Below, piece after piece: positions 1 through 7,412 of a DNA stretch of 16,228 nucleotides. Numbering within the stretch: the first letter of the stretch is position 1; each line of letters opens with the position of its first letter. The position numbers and the translations under genes are program-made. Origin of the DNA: Treponema_I sp045631425 (GTDB taxonomy: Bacteria > Spirochaetota > Spirochaetia > Treponematales > Treponemataceae); assembly GCA_045631425.1 (NCBI GenBank), contig JAZQUR010000046.1:1-16228 (forward strand), read 5' to 3'. The notes under the pieces were generated by a model. It did not search any database, was not told where the DNA came from, and saw only the letters and a program-made list of their open reading frames with translations.

Positions 1-2
1 AA

Positions 3-84
3 GTTGCAATTTTTTATGGACGTTTTTTGATTTTAGACTATATTATTTTGTGAGAGGAGAAAATTGGTTGCAACTTTTTTATGG
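3..84. repeat. Direct repeat pair at the left edge
   Basis: The sequence GTTGCAA, one base, a T-run and then TATGGA occurs at 3-20 and again at 67-84, differing by one inserted base. GTTGCAAC at 67-74 is itself palindromic. The second copy runs directly into the structured element that starts at 78, so the first copy may mark the remains of another element to the left of the window. Its function is unknown. Confidence 0.5.
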
Positions 85-154
85 AGTCGCGTTGACGACG
101 GAACCCTGGAAAGCCGGAACAAACTGTATTAGGTTGCTCCATAAATATTATAAA
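78..154 (+). repeat. G+C-rich structured intergenic element, copy 1
   Basis: A 9-bp perfect inverted repeat, TTTATGGAG at 78-86 and CTCCATAAA at 137-145, encloses a segment of roughly 50% G+C in otherwise A/T-rich DNA. Inside it, AACC (102-105) can pair with GGTT (132-135), and GTCG (86-89) can pair with CGAC (96-99). It aligns to 9849-9918: both copies start TGGAG, share an AACCC block, a GAAAGC-like then AAGC-GGA block and a GTAT-GGTT block, and end TAAATATTATAAA. It lies upstream of the promoter at 181-208, so it is not part of that gene's leader. It could be a mobile-element relic, a small dispersed repeat or an RNA; the family was not recognised. Confidence 0.6.
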
Positions 155-180
155 TTACTGATATTTGATAAATTTTTGTT

Positions 181-208
181 TTGAAAGTAATTTATTTGGG
201 ATTATAAT
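181..208 (+). promoter_or_regulatory. Sigma-70-like promoter of the first lipoprotein gene
   Basis: TTGAAA at 181-186 and a perfect TATAAT at 203-208 are separated by 16 bp. The predicted start near 215 gives a leader of about 14 nt, which contains a strong Shine-Dalgarno GGAGG (220-224) ahead of the ATG at 229. Confidence 0.7.
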
Positions 209-228
209 GAGATATCTATGGAGGAATT

Positions 229-756
229 ATGAAGAAAATATTTGTTGTTTGTTGTATATTCTTCGCAGTTTTTGGATTGTTTTCATGTGATTTACGTGAT
301 GCTATTGTGGGGCCACTAGATACATGGTGTATGCGTACTATAACAATTCAAGGATGTGATGTTGACTGTTATTTGATTTTTACAGAAAATGGTTATTCTA
401 ATGCAAAGTTAAATGCAGAACGTTTTCCAGATGGCATTGCTCCTGGATTAACAATTGTATTAAATCCTGTGAACGATGGTGTTATTGGTGACTTGACCTC
501 AAATTGTTATACAGTTAAGCAATTTCCAATAGGGACTTCTGTTGAAGGTGTAGAAGAAGGTACAACAAAAGAATTTAAAGTAAATAATAATTTGTGGAAT
601 CTTATTTGGGGATTGAATTCTACAACATTTAAAGCTAATGGTCCAAGTGAAAATCCTCCAAGTATTTTGAGAACTGAAGGAAACTTAGAATTCTTGGAAA
701 ATGTAAAAGATTTATCTTGGAAAGATGTTCTTATTGCTTTTATTCAGGGAATTTAA
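229..756 (+). CDS. Putative lipoprotein of unknown function
   Basis: I do not recognise this 175-residue protein. It starts with a KK-hydrophobic signal peptide ending in a lipobox (LFSC, Cys20), so it is predicted to be lipid-anchored and exported. The mature part contains four cysteines (34, 43, 47, 93), which is unusual for a small spirochetal surface or periplasmic protein and would allow two disulfides. No catalytic motif, internal repeat or further membrane segment is visible. The start is supported by GGAGG 4 nt upstream and a good promoter. It is monocistronic: its own promoter lies upstream and a strong hairpin terminator follows. It may be lineage-specific; a surface or envelope-stress role is only a guess. 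Confidence 0.8.
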   Translation: MKKIFVVCCIFFAVFGLFSCDLRDAIVGPLDTWCMRTITIQGCDVDCYLIFTENGYSNAKLNAERFPDGIAPGLTIVLNPVNDGVIGDLTSNCYTVKQFPIGTSVEGVEEGTTKEFKVNNNLWNLIWGLNSTTFKANGPSENPPSILRTEGNLEFLENVKDLSWKDVLIAFIQGI

Positions 757-781
757 TTTTATTAATTTTCGTTAAATTTAG

Positions 782-828
782 AAAGGTGATTTTGCATTTT
801 TTTTAATATGTAAAATCACCTTTTTTTA
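782..828 (+). terminator. Rho-independent terminator
   Basis: GGTGATTTTGCAT pairs with ATGTAAAATCACC over 13 bp with one G-T pair. The stem is extended by an A-run and followed by seven T's at 821-827. It terminates the + strand lipoprotein gene. On the - strand the trailing T-run is weak, so it is only a partial stop for the convergent radical SAM gene. Confidence 0.85.
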
Positions 829-845
829 TAGGCGTATGTAGAATA

Positions 846-1727
846 TTAAAAATCAAATTCTAAAAAGTCACTTTTTATTTTTTCTTGTGGGAATGTTGCG
901 AGAAATTTAAATATTTCATCATTGTTGTGCATAATTTTGTTTTCAGCACAGAATTGATGAAATATTTTTTGAAGTTTATCATTATGTGGACTGTTACATG
1001 CGTATGCATCGCGGAAATATTTGTTGTATGTGGTGAAAAGTCCTTGACCCGGAAAGTTTTTTTCTAGCTTTTGATAGAAATATTCACGGTTGCCTTCTCG
1101 CAGTGTTAATCCAAATCCAAAGTTTATGATGCCTTTTACTCCGAATTGTTTACATGCTTGTAAAATTTGCATAAGGTTTTCTTCTGTGTCGTTGATAAAT
1201 GGTAAAATCGGACAAAGCCACACCACAGTTGGAATATCACGTTTATGCATTTCTTCGAGGATTTTTAGTCGTTCGCTTGTTGGGCAGACCTTTTCTTCCA
1301 ATTTTCGACAAAGTTCATCATCAAATGTGGTGAGGGTAACTTGAACAACGGTTTTTGCTTTATTATTAATTCGTTCTAGAATATCAATATCACGAAGAAT
1401 TAGGTTACTTTTGGTTAAAATTGAAACGCCAAATCCGTGTTTTTCGATTATTTCGAGGCTTCTTTTAGTATATTCTAGCTTTTTTTCGGATATTGTGTAT
1501 GGATCGGTCATTGAGCCGGTTCCTATCATTTCTTTTTGCTTTTTTCGTTTGAGGGATTGATCTAATAATTCTAGAGCGTTTTCTTTTACTTCGATATCAT
1601 CAAAGTTATGGTCGATTCTGTAACATTTGCTTCGGGAATCGCAGTATATACATCCGTGTTCGCAGCCGCGGAAAAGGTTAATTCCGTTGTTTTGTGATAA
1701 AATTGATTTTACAGTTTTAAAGTGCAT
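846..1727 (-). CDS. SPL-family radical SAM protein
   Basis: This 293-residue protein carries the radical SAM cluster motif as RGC-EHG-C-IY-C (Cys22, Cys26, Cys29), which would hold a 4Fe-4S cluster and cleave S-adenosylmethionine. Two further features match the COG1533 (SplB-like, Rv2578c-type) group: a very N-terminal cluster in the context LFRGCEHGCIYCDSR, and the later GTGSMTDPY segment. True spore photoproduct lyase is not expected in a spirochete, and the substrate of this broad group is generally unknown. There is no signal peptide, so it is cytoplasmic. It is a single gene convergent with the upstream lipoprotein gene. No Shine-Dalgarno precedes the ATG, and a perfect TATAAT ends 5 nt before it, suggesting a leaderless mRNA. 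No alternative Met lies upstream of the cluster motif. Confidence 0.85.
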   Translation of the reverse strand: MHFKTVKSILSQNNGINLFRGCEHGCIYCDSRSKCYRIDHNFDDIEVKENALELLDQSLKRKKQKEMIGTGSMTDPYTISEKKLEYTKRSLEIIEKHGFGVSILTKSNLILRDIDILERINNKAKTVVQVTLTTFDDELCRKLEEKVCPTSERLKILEEMHKRDIPTVVWLCPILPFINDTEENLMQILQACKQFGVKGIINFGFGLTLREGNREYFYQKLEKNFPGQGLFTTYNKYFRDAYACNSPHNDKLQKIFHQFCAENKIMHNNDEIFKFLATFPQEKIKSDFLEFDF

Positions 1728-1732
1728 AACTA

Positions 1733-1738
1733 ATTATA
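1733..1738 (-). promoter_or_regulatory. -10 box of a possible leaderless promoter
   Basis: On the - strand, TATAAT is followed by 5 nt and then the ATG of the radical SAM gene. No convincing -35 box is seen (TCCCCC at 17-bp spacing). The 15-mer GTATAATTAGTTATG is identical to the one in front of the XRE gene at 11726-11740. Confidence 0.45.
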
Positions 1739-1832
1739 CATTAATACTGGGTTTTGGGGGATAAAATACTTTTATTTTTAGGACATAATTGATAATATAT
1801 CTCGTATTATGAATGATTTTTGGAAGGAAAAT

Positions 1833-3143
1833 ATGAAAAAAAATATATTGATTGCTTTTAGTTTTGTTTTGATATTAATGTTTTGTTTTGTGGGTTGTTC
1901 AAAAAAAAATGAAATTGAAGATTTAGAAGTTCAGGTTGATGAAGTAGTTGAATTATCGCCTGAAGAAATCGCTTTAGAAAAGTATAAGTTTGCAATAGAT
2001 GAATATGTGAATTCTCTTTCTATAGAAGAAAAAATTGGTCAAATGTTTTTGGTAACCATTGGTGGAACTGAGTTTTATGATTCTTATTATGATTTAGAGA
2101 CTTTTATTGCGCCAGGTGGATATTTGCTTTTTGCATATAATTTTAATGATGGGGCGCAAACTATAAAGTTTACATCTGATATTGAAAATTGGTATGCAAA
2201 AAATAATTTGATAAAACCATATTTTTCTGTGGATCAAGAGGGTGGGCTTGTAAATCGTCTTAGAACAGTGTCAGCTCCGCTTCCTTCTGCTTTTTCTGTG
2301 GCAAAATTTTTATCAAATGATAAAGCTAAAACTCTTTATGATTTTGCTGGAAAACAAATATCTGAATTGGGAATTCATGTGAACTTAGGGCCTGTAGTTG
2401 AAGTTCTTACTGATGAAAATGCAGCATTTTTAGATACTAGAAGCTTTGGTGATATGGAGAAAGTTCTAGAATATTCGGATATTTTTGTTGATTCAATGTT
2501 GGAAAATGGAGTTTACCCTGTGGTAAAACATTTTCCTGGAAATAATGCTGATGATCCTCATTACGGATTGCCCGTTATAGATTTTGACTATGAAAAAATT
2601 GAGTCTTTGTTGTTTAAGCCATTTATGGAATTGCAAAGGAAGGATGAAGTTGGGGTTTTGGTTGCTCACTCTGTTTTGTCAAATATGTTTACAGAAGATG
2701 CTATACCAGCATGTTTGTCTAAAAAAATAGTAACAGATGTTCTGAAAAATCAACTTGGTTATGATGGACTTATTTTTTCTGATGATTTACTAATGTCAGC
2801 TTTACAAAATAATGGATATGATTCTATTTCGGCGATTTCTATGGCAATTAAGGCTGGAATAAATGTATTGATGATTTCACAAAAGGAATATTTGGGATTT
2901 ATTGATGAAATAAAGATTTTGTATGAAACTGATGAAGAAATAAAAGTTAAAGTAGATGAATCTGTAAAGAAAATAATTGATTTTAAGATTGATTACGGTC
3001 TTATCGAATATGTTGATGAAAAAATTTCTTTGCCAAACCCATATTCCAACGAGGAATTGTTAGAATATCAAAATGCAAAATATAACTCTTTTATGAAAAC
3101 TTATGAAGAGGCAGCAAATTTTTATCATACATATTGGGGATAA
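1833..3143 (+). CDS. GH3 beta-N-acetylhexosaminidase-like lipoprotein
   Basis: A 436-residue glycoside hydrolase family 3 N-terminal-domain protein, predicted to cleave beta-linked N-acetylhexosamine (NagZ-like, peptidoglycan or other amino sugars) outside the cytoplasm. The lipobox FVGC puts the lipidated Cys at residue 22. Family blocks are seen in order: EEKIGQMF near 65-75, the VDQEGG block, LGPVVEV and DTRSFGD, then KHFPG (His233). These are followed by D241-P-H243, which corresponds to the Asp-His general acid/base dyad, and SDD with the nucleophile Asp317. The usual KHFPGHG is altered to KHFPGNN. I chose ATG 1833 rather than the ATG at 1809 because GGAAGG lies just before it and the signal peptide then begins MKKN. 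It lacks the C-terminal domain of larger GH3 enzymes, as NagZ does. Confidence 0.87.
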   Translation: MKKNILIAFSFVLILMFCFVGCSKKNEIEDLEVQVDEVVELSPEEIALEKYKFAIDEYVNSLSIEEKIGQMFLVTIGGTEFYDSYYDLETFIAPGGYLLFAYNFNDGAQTIKFTSDIENWYAKNNLIKPYFSVDQEGGLVNRLRTVSAPLPSAFSVAKFLSNDKAKTLYDFAGKQISELGIHVNLGPVVEVLTDENAAFLDTRSFGDMEKVLEYSDIFVDSMLENGVYPVVKHFPGNNADDPHYGLPVIDFDYEKIESLLFKPFMELQRKDEVGVLVAHSVLSNMFTEDAIPACLSKKIVTDVLKNQLGYDGLIFSDDLLMSALQNNGYDSISAISMAIKAGINVLMISQKEYLGFIDEIKILYETDEEIKVKVDESVKKIIDFKIDYGLIEYVDEKISLPNPYSNEELLEYQNAKYNSFMKTYEEAANFYHTYWG

Positions 3144-3190
3144 AATTTCACTATATAATCTAAAATTCTCATTTTATTTTTTCTATTTTG

Positions 3191-3199
3191 TGATATAGT
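3191..3199 (+). promoter_or_regulatory. Extended -10 promoter candidate
   Basis: TGA-TATAGT forms an extended -10 element (TGN plus a five-of-six -10 match). The -35 region is only a T-rich ATTTTA. Transcription would start near 3206, just before the AAGGA ribosome-binding site of the membrane HD-GYP gene. Confidence 0.4.
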
Positions 3200-3217
3200 A
3201 AAAAATAAAGGACGTGT

Positions 3218-4432
3218 ATGAGTAGATTTGAGAATTATGAAGAGTTTTTTGAGCAAAACGTTATTAATATAAACAAAATTTGTGGAAAAATTATTATATC
3301 AGTACTAATTGTTCCTATACTTTTGACCTTGTGCGTAAAAGTAGGTTTTTTTACAATGCCATTAGATTGGCTATTGTTATTTACGTTAATCCTTATTCCT
3401 TATGCGATTTTACAAAATCTATTGATACGATATTGTAAAAATCAATTATTAAATACATACGTAACTTTGTTTGGATTAGAAATTTTAGTTGCGTTTTTGG
3501 GCTCAAATGGATATGTAAACATCTATATTTCTTGTGCATTGATTCCTGTAATTAGTTGTTTGTACTTTAACCCAAAACTTACTGGTGTTGTTACTGTTTT
3601 TAGTTATTTTGGATTGTTGGTTTCTCTTTGGTTTAAAAGTCAAACGGCCTATCTGAATCTTATAGATTCTCCAAGTCCATTTGCATATTTTATTGCCTAT
3701 GGTGCTGGTTTTACTATTGAATATATTTTTGTGTTTATGCTGACAAATGTAATTACAAAAAGGTGTCAAGAAACATTAGAAGATGTTTATTCATCAAATA
3801 AGCATATAAAGAATGTTCAGCGAAAAATTATCCGAAGTTTTGCTAATCTTGTTGAAAGTCGGGATAGTTTTACTGGGGAACATATTAAGAGAACTACAAA
3901 ATATGTGGAGTTGATTGCTAGAGAGCTTTTATCAAAAGGGATTTATGCAAACGATTTAACAGAAAAAAATATTGAGTTATTTGTTAATGCGGCTCCGCTC
4001 CATGATTTGGGAAAAATTCATGTTCCTGATTATATTTTGTGTAAGCCTTCAAAATTTACTCCAGAAGAATACGAAATGATGAAAGTCCATCCTTATGAAG
4101 GGGTGAAACTTATTGAGGAAAATCTTACTGGCGTAGAAGAACCTGAGTATATTGAATGTGCAAAAATAATGTCTTTATATCACCATGAAAAATGGGATGG
4201 GACTGGATATCCAAATGGTGTGAAGGGAATTGATATTCCTTTATGTGCTAGAATAATGGCTGCGGCTGATGTTTTAGATGCTTTGTTAAGTAAACGTCAG
4301 TACAAGGAAGCAATGACTATTGAAAAAACAATGGATATTTTTATGGAATCTCGTGGAACACATTTTGAACCTTGTATTGTAGATGCCATAATAAGATGTA
4401 AAGATAAAATTTTGAAAATCGCTAACAATTAA
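3218..4432 (+). CDS. Membrane-bound HD-GYP domain protein (cyclic di-GMP phosphodiesterase)
   Basis: A 404-residue protein. Residues about 22-190 are hydrophobic, with roughly six membrane segments, and have no recognisable sensor fold. Residues about 205-400 form an HD-GYP domain, which hydrolyses cyclic di-GMP. Metal and signature residues are intact: H262-D263 in LHDLGK, H322-H323, G330-Y331-P332 in DGTGYP, and the DVLDAL motif near the end. It is therefore predicted to be active at the inner membrane, with the N-terminal region sensing an unknown signal. The start is supported by AAGGA 5 nt upstream. It leads a + strand series, with the RluA gene 12 nt downstream. Activity (phosphodiesterase rather than a degenerate sensor) is inferred from conserved residues only. 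Confidence 0.9.
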   Translation: MSRFENYEEFFEQNVININKICGKIIISVLIVPILLTLCVKVGFFTMPLDWLLLFTLILIPYAILQNLLIRYCKNQLLNTYVTLFGLEILVAFLGSNGYVNIYISCALIPVISCLYFNPKLTGVVTVFSYFGLLVSLWFKSQTAYLNLIDSPSPFAYFIAYGAGFTIEYIFVFMLTNVITKRCQETLEDVYSSNKHIKNVQRKIIRSFANLVESRDSFTGEHIKRTTKYVELIARELLSKGIYANDLTEKNIELFVNAAPLHDLGKIHVPDYILCKPSKFTPEEYEMMKVHPYEGVKLIEENLTGVEEPEYIECAKIMSLYHHEKWDGTGYPNGVKGIDIPLCARIMAAADVLDALLSKRQYKEAMTIEKTMDIFMESRGTHFEPCIVDAIIRCKDKILKIANN

Positions 4433-4444
4433 AATGAGAAAATA

Positions 4445-5227
4445 ATGGAAAACGAAGTAAAATATAAATCTCCTGAGGAACGTGTAATTTTTTGTGATGA
4501 AAATTTTGCAATCGTAAACAAAATTTGCGGAGAAGTTTGTTCTTTTGAGGAAGGAAAGGGCGAAAATCAAGAAGGGTATTTGCCAAGAATTTTTGAAAAA
4601 GTGATTTCGGAAAAAATCGGGAAAACTCCAGAAGTTATTGAATGTGTAAATCGCATTGATAAACCTGTTTCTGGCTTGGTGATTTTGGCGCTTACAAAGC
4701 AGGCAAATGGGGAACTGGGAACTCAACTGAAGCTTCACAAAATCAAAAAACAATATTACGCCATTGTGGAAGGCTGTTTTAAAACTTTTCCTACAGACAA
4801 AGAGCCTTGTTTTTTACGTCACGAAATGTGTTTTAATCCTCAAACTCAAAAAGCTTACGTGAAAAAGCAAAATCAGAAAAAACAAGGACAAAAATCAAAG
4901 GATTTTGAGTATAAGTTGGCAGAGTTGTATTATAAGGTTATCGGCACTGGAGAAAGATATTCATTTTTGGAAGTGGAATTGATAACTGGACGAACTCACC
5001 AAATTCGGTGTCAGCTTAGCGAAAATAAAATGCCGATAAAGGGCGATTTGAAATATGGTGCAAAGCGTAGTGAAAAAATGGGTGGAATCCGTTTGCATGC
5101 TGGAAAAATTGCATTATTTCATCCTGTAACAAAAAAATATTTAGAATTTGAAGCAGATTTCCCATACGAAGACAATTTGTGGAAAGCTGTGAAATATGTT
5201 ATGAAAAAAGGTGAAATAAATGGCTAA
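4445..5227 (+). CDS. RluA-family RNA pseudouridine synthase
   Basis: A 260-residue RluA-family enzyme that isomerises uridine to pseudouridine in rRNA or tRNA. The catalytic motif reads NRIDKPVSGL, with Asp72 in the position of the family nucleophile (usually H-R-L-D). Further blocks are KKQYYAIVEG, the GRTHQIRCQL motif, and the closing LHAGKIALFHP. There is no S4 RNA-binding domain at the N terminus, so it resembles the compact RluA or TruC-like forms; which target site it modifies cannot be told from the sequence. It follows the membrane HD-GYP gene by 12 nt with a weak GAGAAA ribosome-binding site, and its end overlaps the next methyltransferase gene by 8 nt, indicating cotranslation. Cytoplasmic. 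Confidence 0.92.
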   Translation: MENEVKYKSPEERVIFCDENFAIVNKICGEVCSFEEGKGENQEGYLPRIFEKVISEKIGKTPEVIECVNRIDKPVSGLVILALTKQANGELGTQLKLHKIKKQYYAIVEGCFKTFPTDKEPCFLRHEMCFNPQTQKAYVKKQNQKKQGQKSKDFEYKLAELYYKVIGTGERYSFLEVELITGRTHQIRCQLSENKMPIKGDLKYGAKRSEKMGGIRLHAGKIALFHPVTKKYLEFEADFPYEDNLWKAVKYVMKKGEING

Positions 5228-6035
5228 GCAAAAAGATAAAAAATCTGGAAAAGAATTGTTTTACGAGTATTACTCAGAATTATATGGAAATCGTTTTGAT
5301 GAATTGGTAAAATCCTTGTTTCTTGAGCCAGTATATTTTACATATCAATTTAACAGTGAAAGCAAAGAATATTTTCTTGATTCAGGGAGCGTGTTAGCTG
5401 GGCTATGTTTACCAGTTGAAAATGCTGAAAATATTCTTGATATGTGTGCTGCTCCCGGCGGGAAAACGTTAGTTATTGCGAAAAATATGAATGAAAATGC
5501 AAGGCTTACATCCAATGAATATTCAAAAGATAGATATATTCGCTTAAAAAATGTGATTGAGGAACATTTGCCAGAAGATGTTGCAAGTCGGATAAAGCCA
5601 ACTTGTTTTGATGGCGCAACTTGGTGTAAGTACAATGGGGAAATATACGACGCTGTTTTGCTTGATGCACCATGTTCTTCTGAACGCCATGTGTTAAACG
5701 ATGAGAAATATCTTGCTCAGTGGACGCCTTCACGGGTAAAAAGTTTAGCTATAAAACAATGGGCATTGCTTAGTTCTGGTTTTCGAGTGTTAAAGCAAGA
5801 GGGATATTTGCTTTATTCTACTTGTGCTCTTGCCACAGATGAAAATGATGGTGTGATTGAAAAATTGCTTAAAAAGTTTCCCAATGCAAAAATCCATGAA
5901 ATTGATTTCCAGGGGATTTACGAAATGTATCCAAATCTTCCTGTGGCAGAAAAAACAAAATACGGTTATCACGTTATGCCAGATAAAACAAATGGAGCTG
6001 GACCCTTGTATTTTTGTTTAGTTCAAAAACAATAA
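5220..6035 (+). CDS. NOP2/NSUN (RsmB)-family RNA cytosine-5 methyltransferase
   Basis: A 271-residue SAM-dependent RNA m5C methyltransferase. Motif I is DMCAAPGGKT. Motif IV is LLDAPCSSERHVL with Cys152, and motif VI is YSTCAL with Cys202; these are the two cysteines that form and resolve the covalent RNA adduct in this family. It is short: there is no NusB-like N-terminal domain as in RsmB and no obvious PUA domain. The ERH after the motif IV cysteine resembles the DRH of the NSUN3/NSUN4 branch, so an NSUN4-like rRNA methyltransferase is plausible. It overlaps the pseudouridine synthase by 8 nt in another frame and has AGGTGA 6 nt before its ATG, so the two are translationally coupled. Confidence 0.9.
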   Translation: MAKQKDKKSGKELFYEYYSELYGNRFDELVKSLFLEPVYFTYQFNSESKEYFLDSGSVLAGLCLPVENAENILDMCAAPGGKTLVIAKNMNENARLTSNEYSKDRYIRLKNVIEEHLPEDVASRIKPTCFDGATWCKYNGEIYDAVLLDAPCSSERHVLNDEKYLAQWTPSRVKSLAIKQWALLSSGFRVLKQEGYLLYSTCALATDENDGVIEKLLKKFPNAKIHEIDFQGIYEMYPNLPVAEKTKYGYHVMPDKTNGAGPLYFCLVQKQ

Positions 6036-6108
6036 AATAAGTTGATATAAAATATCATTTTCTAGACGGTTAGAATTATTTCTGATATTATTTAATTCAC
6101 GAGGTTAT

Positions 6109-7341
6109 ATGGCAGAATTAATTTCTAGAGAACAAAAACTTCAGCGTATTATTGAAATTGAGCACCTTTTAAATGATGTAGAGGACCTTGATGTTTTGCT
6201 TGAAAGAATTTTAACTGAATCAAGGGAAATCGTTCATGCAGATGCTGGGTCTATTTATGTTATAGAACAAGATAATTTAAAAATTCGCTATGCGCAAAAT
6301 AATACTCATCAAAAAAATATTGCGCCTGGTCAAAAATTGCCTTTTCAGTCTTTTTCATTTCCAATTAATGAAAAATCAATGTGTGGATATTGTGTTTTGA
6401 CCCATGAAATTGTAAATGAGCCTGATGTTTATGCAATTTCCCCAGATAAGAAATATTCATTTAACAAAACTTCTGATGAAGTTACAGGATACCGTTCAAA
6501 GTCAATTATTGCGATTCCACTTATAAATGCCTATGGCTCTGTTTTGGGAGTTTTGCAAATTATCAATCCACAGGATGATAATGGAAATATTATCCCATTT
6601 GATGATGATGCAATTTTGTTTTTGCAACACTTTGCCACTAGTGCTACACAAGCTCTTGAACGTGCATACCTTATTCGTGAGATGGTTATGCGCATGATTG
6701 AGATGGCCAGATTTCGCGATCCTAAGGAAACGGGAGCTCACGTAAACCGTGTAGCAAGTTATTCTGTGGCAATTTATGATAGCTGGGCTTATCGTCATGG
6801 TGTGCCACAAAATGAAGCAGAAAAATTCAGAGATGCTTTGCGTATTGCGGCTATGCTTCATGACGTTGGAAAGGTTGGAATATCTGACTTGATTCTAAAA
6901 AAGCCAGGGAAATTTACACCAGAAGAATTTGCTATTGTAAAAGGACATACTTATATCGGGGCTTCTTTGTTTAAGAATAAGAAATCTTCTTTTGATAGTA
7001 TGGCTATGGATGTGGTTTTACATCACCATCAGCGTTGGGATGGAACTGGTTATCCTGGAAAAGTTGATTTATCACTTGTTGATGTGGAAAATCCGCAGCA
7101 AATTCAAGCTGAGCCAATTTCTGGAGAAGATATTCCACTTGAGGCTAGAATTGTTGCTATTGCTGATGTTTTTGATGCTTTGTCATCTCAGCGTGTTTAT
7201 AAAGCAGCTTGGAAAGAAGAAGATGTTTTTGAGGAGATAAAGGCTCAGCGCGGACGTCAATTTGATCCAGAAATCGTGGATATTTTCTTTGAATTAATTC
7301 CGCAGATTCGGGCAATACAAAAAACTTGGCCAGATGTTTAG
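6109..7341 (+). CDS. GAF-HD-GYP cyclic di-GMP phosphodiesterase
   Basis: A 410-residue soluble signalling protein. A GAF domain covers about residues 20-185 (markers DAGSIYV near 45-51 and SIIAIPL/VLGVLQI in the second half) and is followed by a short linker and an HD-GYP domain at about 190-395. Conserved residues are intact: H251-D252 in LHDVGK, H305-H307, G314-Y315-P316, and ADVFDAL. It should hydrolyse cyclic di-GMP under control of a ligand or redox state sensed by the GAF domain. A short insertion after GYP (LSLVDVENPQQIQAEP) lengthens the loop before the IPLEARI block. A gap of 73 bp with no clear promoter separates it from the methyltransferase gene; a strong terminator follows. The ATG is preceded by ACGAGG. 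Confidence 0.92.
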   Translation: MAELISREQKLQRIIEIEHLLNDVEDLDVLLERILTESREIVHADAGSIYVIEQDNLKIRYAQNNTHQKNIAPGQKLPFQSFSFPINEKSMCGYCVLTHEIVNEPDVYAISPDKKYSFNKTSDEVTGYRSKSIIAIPLINAYGSVLGVLQIINPQDDNGNIIPFDDDAILFLQHFATSATQALERAYLIREMVMRMIEMARFRDPKETGAHVNRVASYSVAIYDSWAYRHGVPQNEAEKFRDALRIAAMLHDVGKVGISDLILKKPGKFTPEEFAIVKGHTYIGASLFKNKKSSFDSMAMDVVLHHHQRWDGTGYPGKVDLSLVDVENPQQIQAEPISGEDIPLEARIVAIADVFDALSSQRVYKAAWKEEDVFEEIKAQRGRQFDPEIVDIFFELIPQIRAIQKTWPDV

Positions 7342-7346
7342 ATATG

Positions 7347-7386
7347 AAAAAAGCGAAACTTCGGTGTTTGAAGTTTCGCTTTTTTT
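7347..7386. terminator. Strong bidirectional terminator
   Basis: GCGAAACTTC and GAAGTTTCGC form a perfect 10-bp stem around the 7-nt loop GGTGTTT. An A-run on the left and a T-run on the right extend it to 16 bp. It sits between the convergent GAF-HD-GYP and clostripain-like genes and can serve both. Confidence 0.93.
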
Positions 7387-7412
7387 AGGTTCTACATTAT
7401 TTATGGAATCTA

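Noticed and set aside
82..141. Possible cyclic di-GMP riboswitch or integron attC site in the G+C-rich elements.
   Set aside because: The GEMM-type core pattern and the paired RYYYAAC/GTTRRRY boxes of attC are not present, and neither element lies in a leader with a known downstream target layout.
4286..4753. Open frame antisense to the ends of the membrane HD-GYP and RluA genes.
   Set aside because: It runs across two genes on the opposite strand with Phe/His/Asn-rich noise and no start signal.
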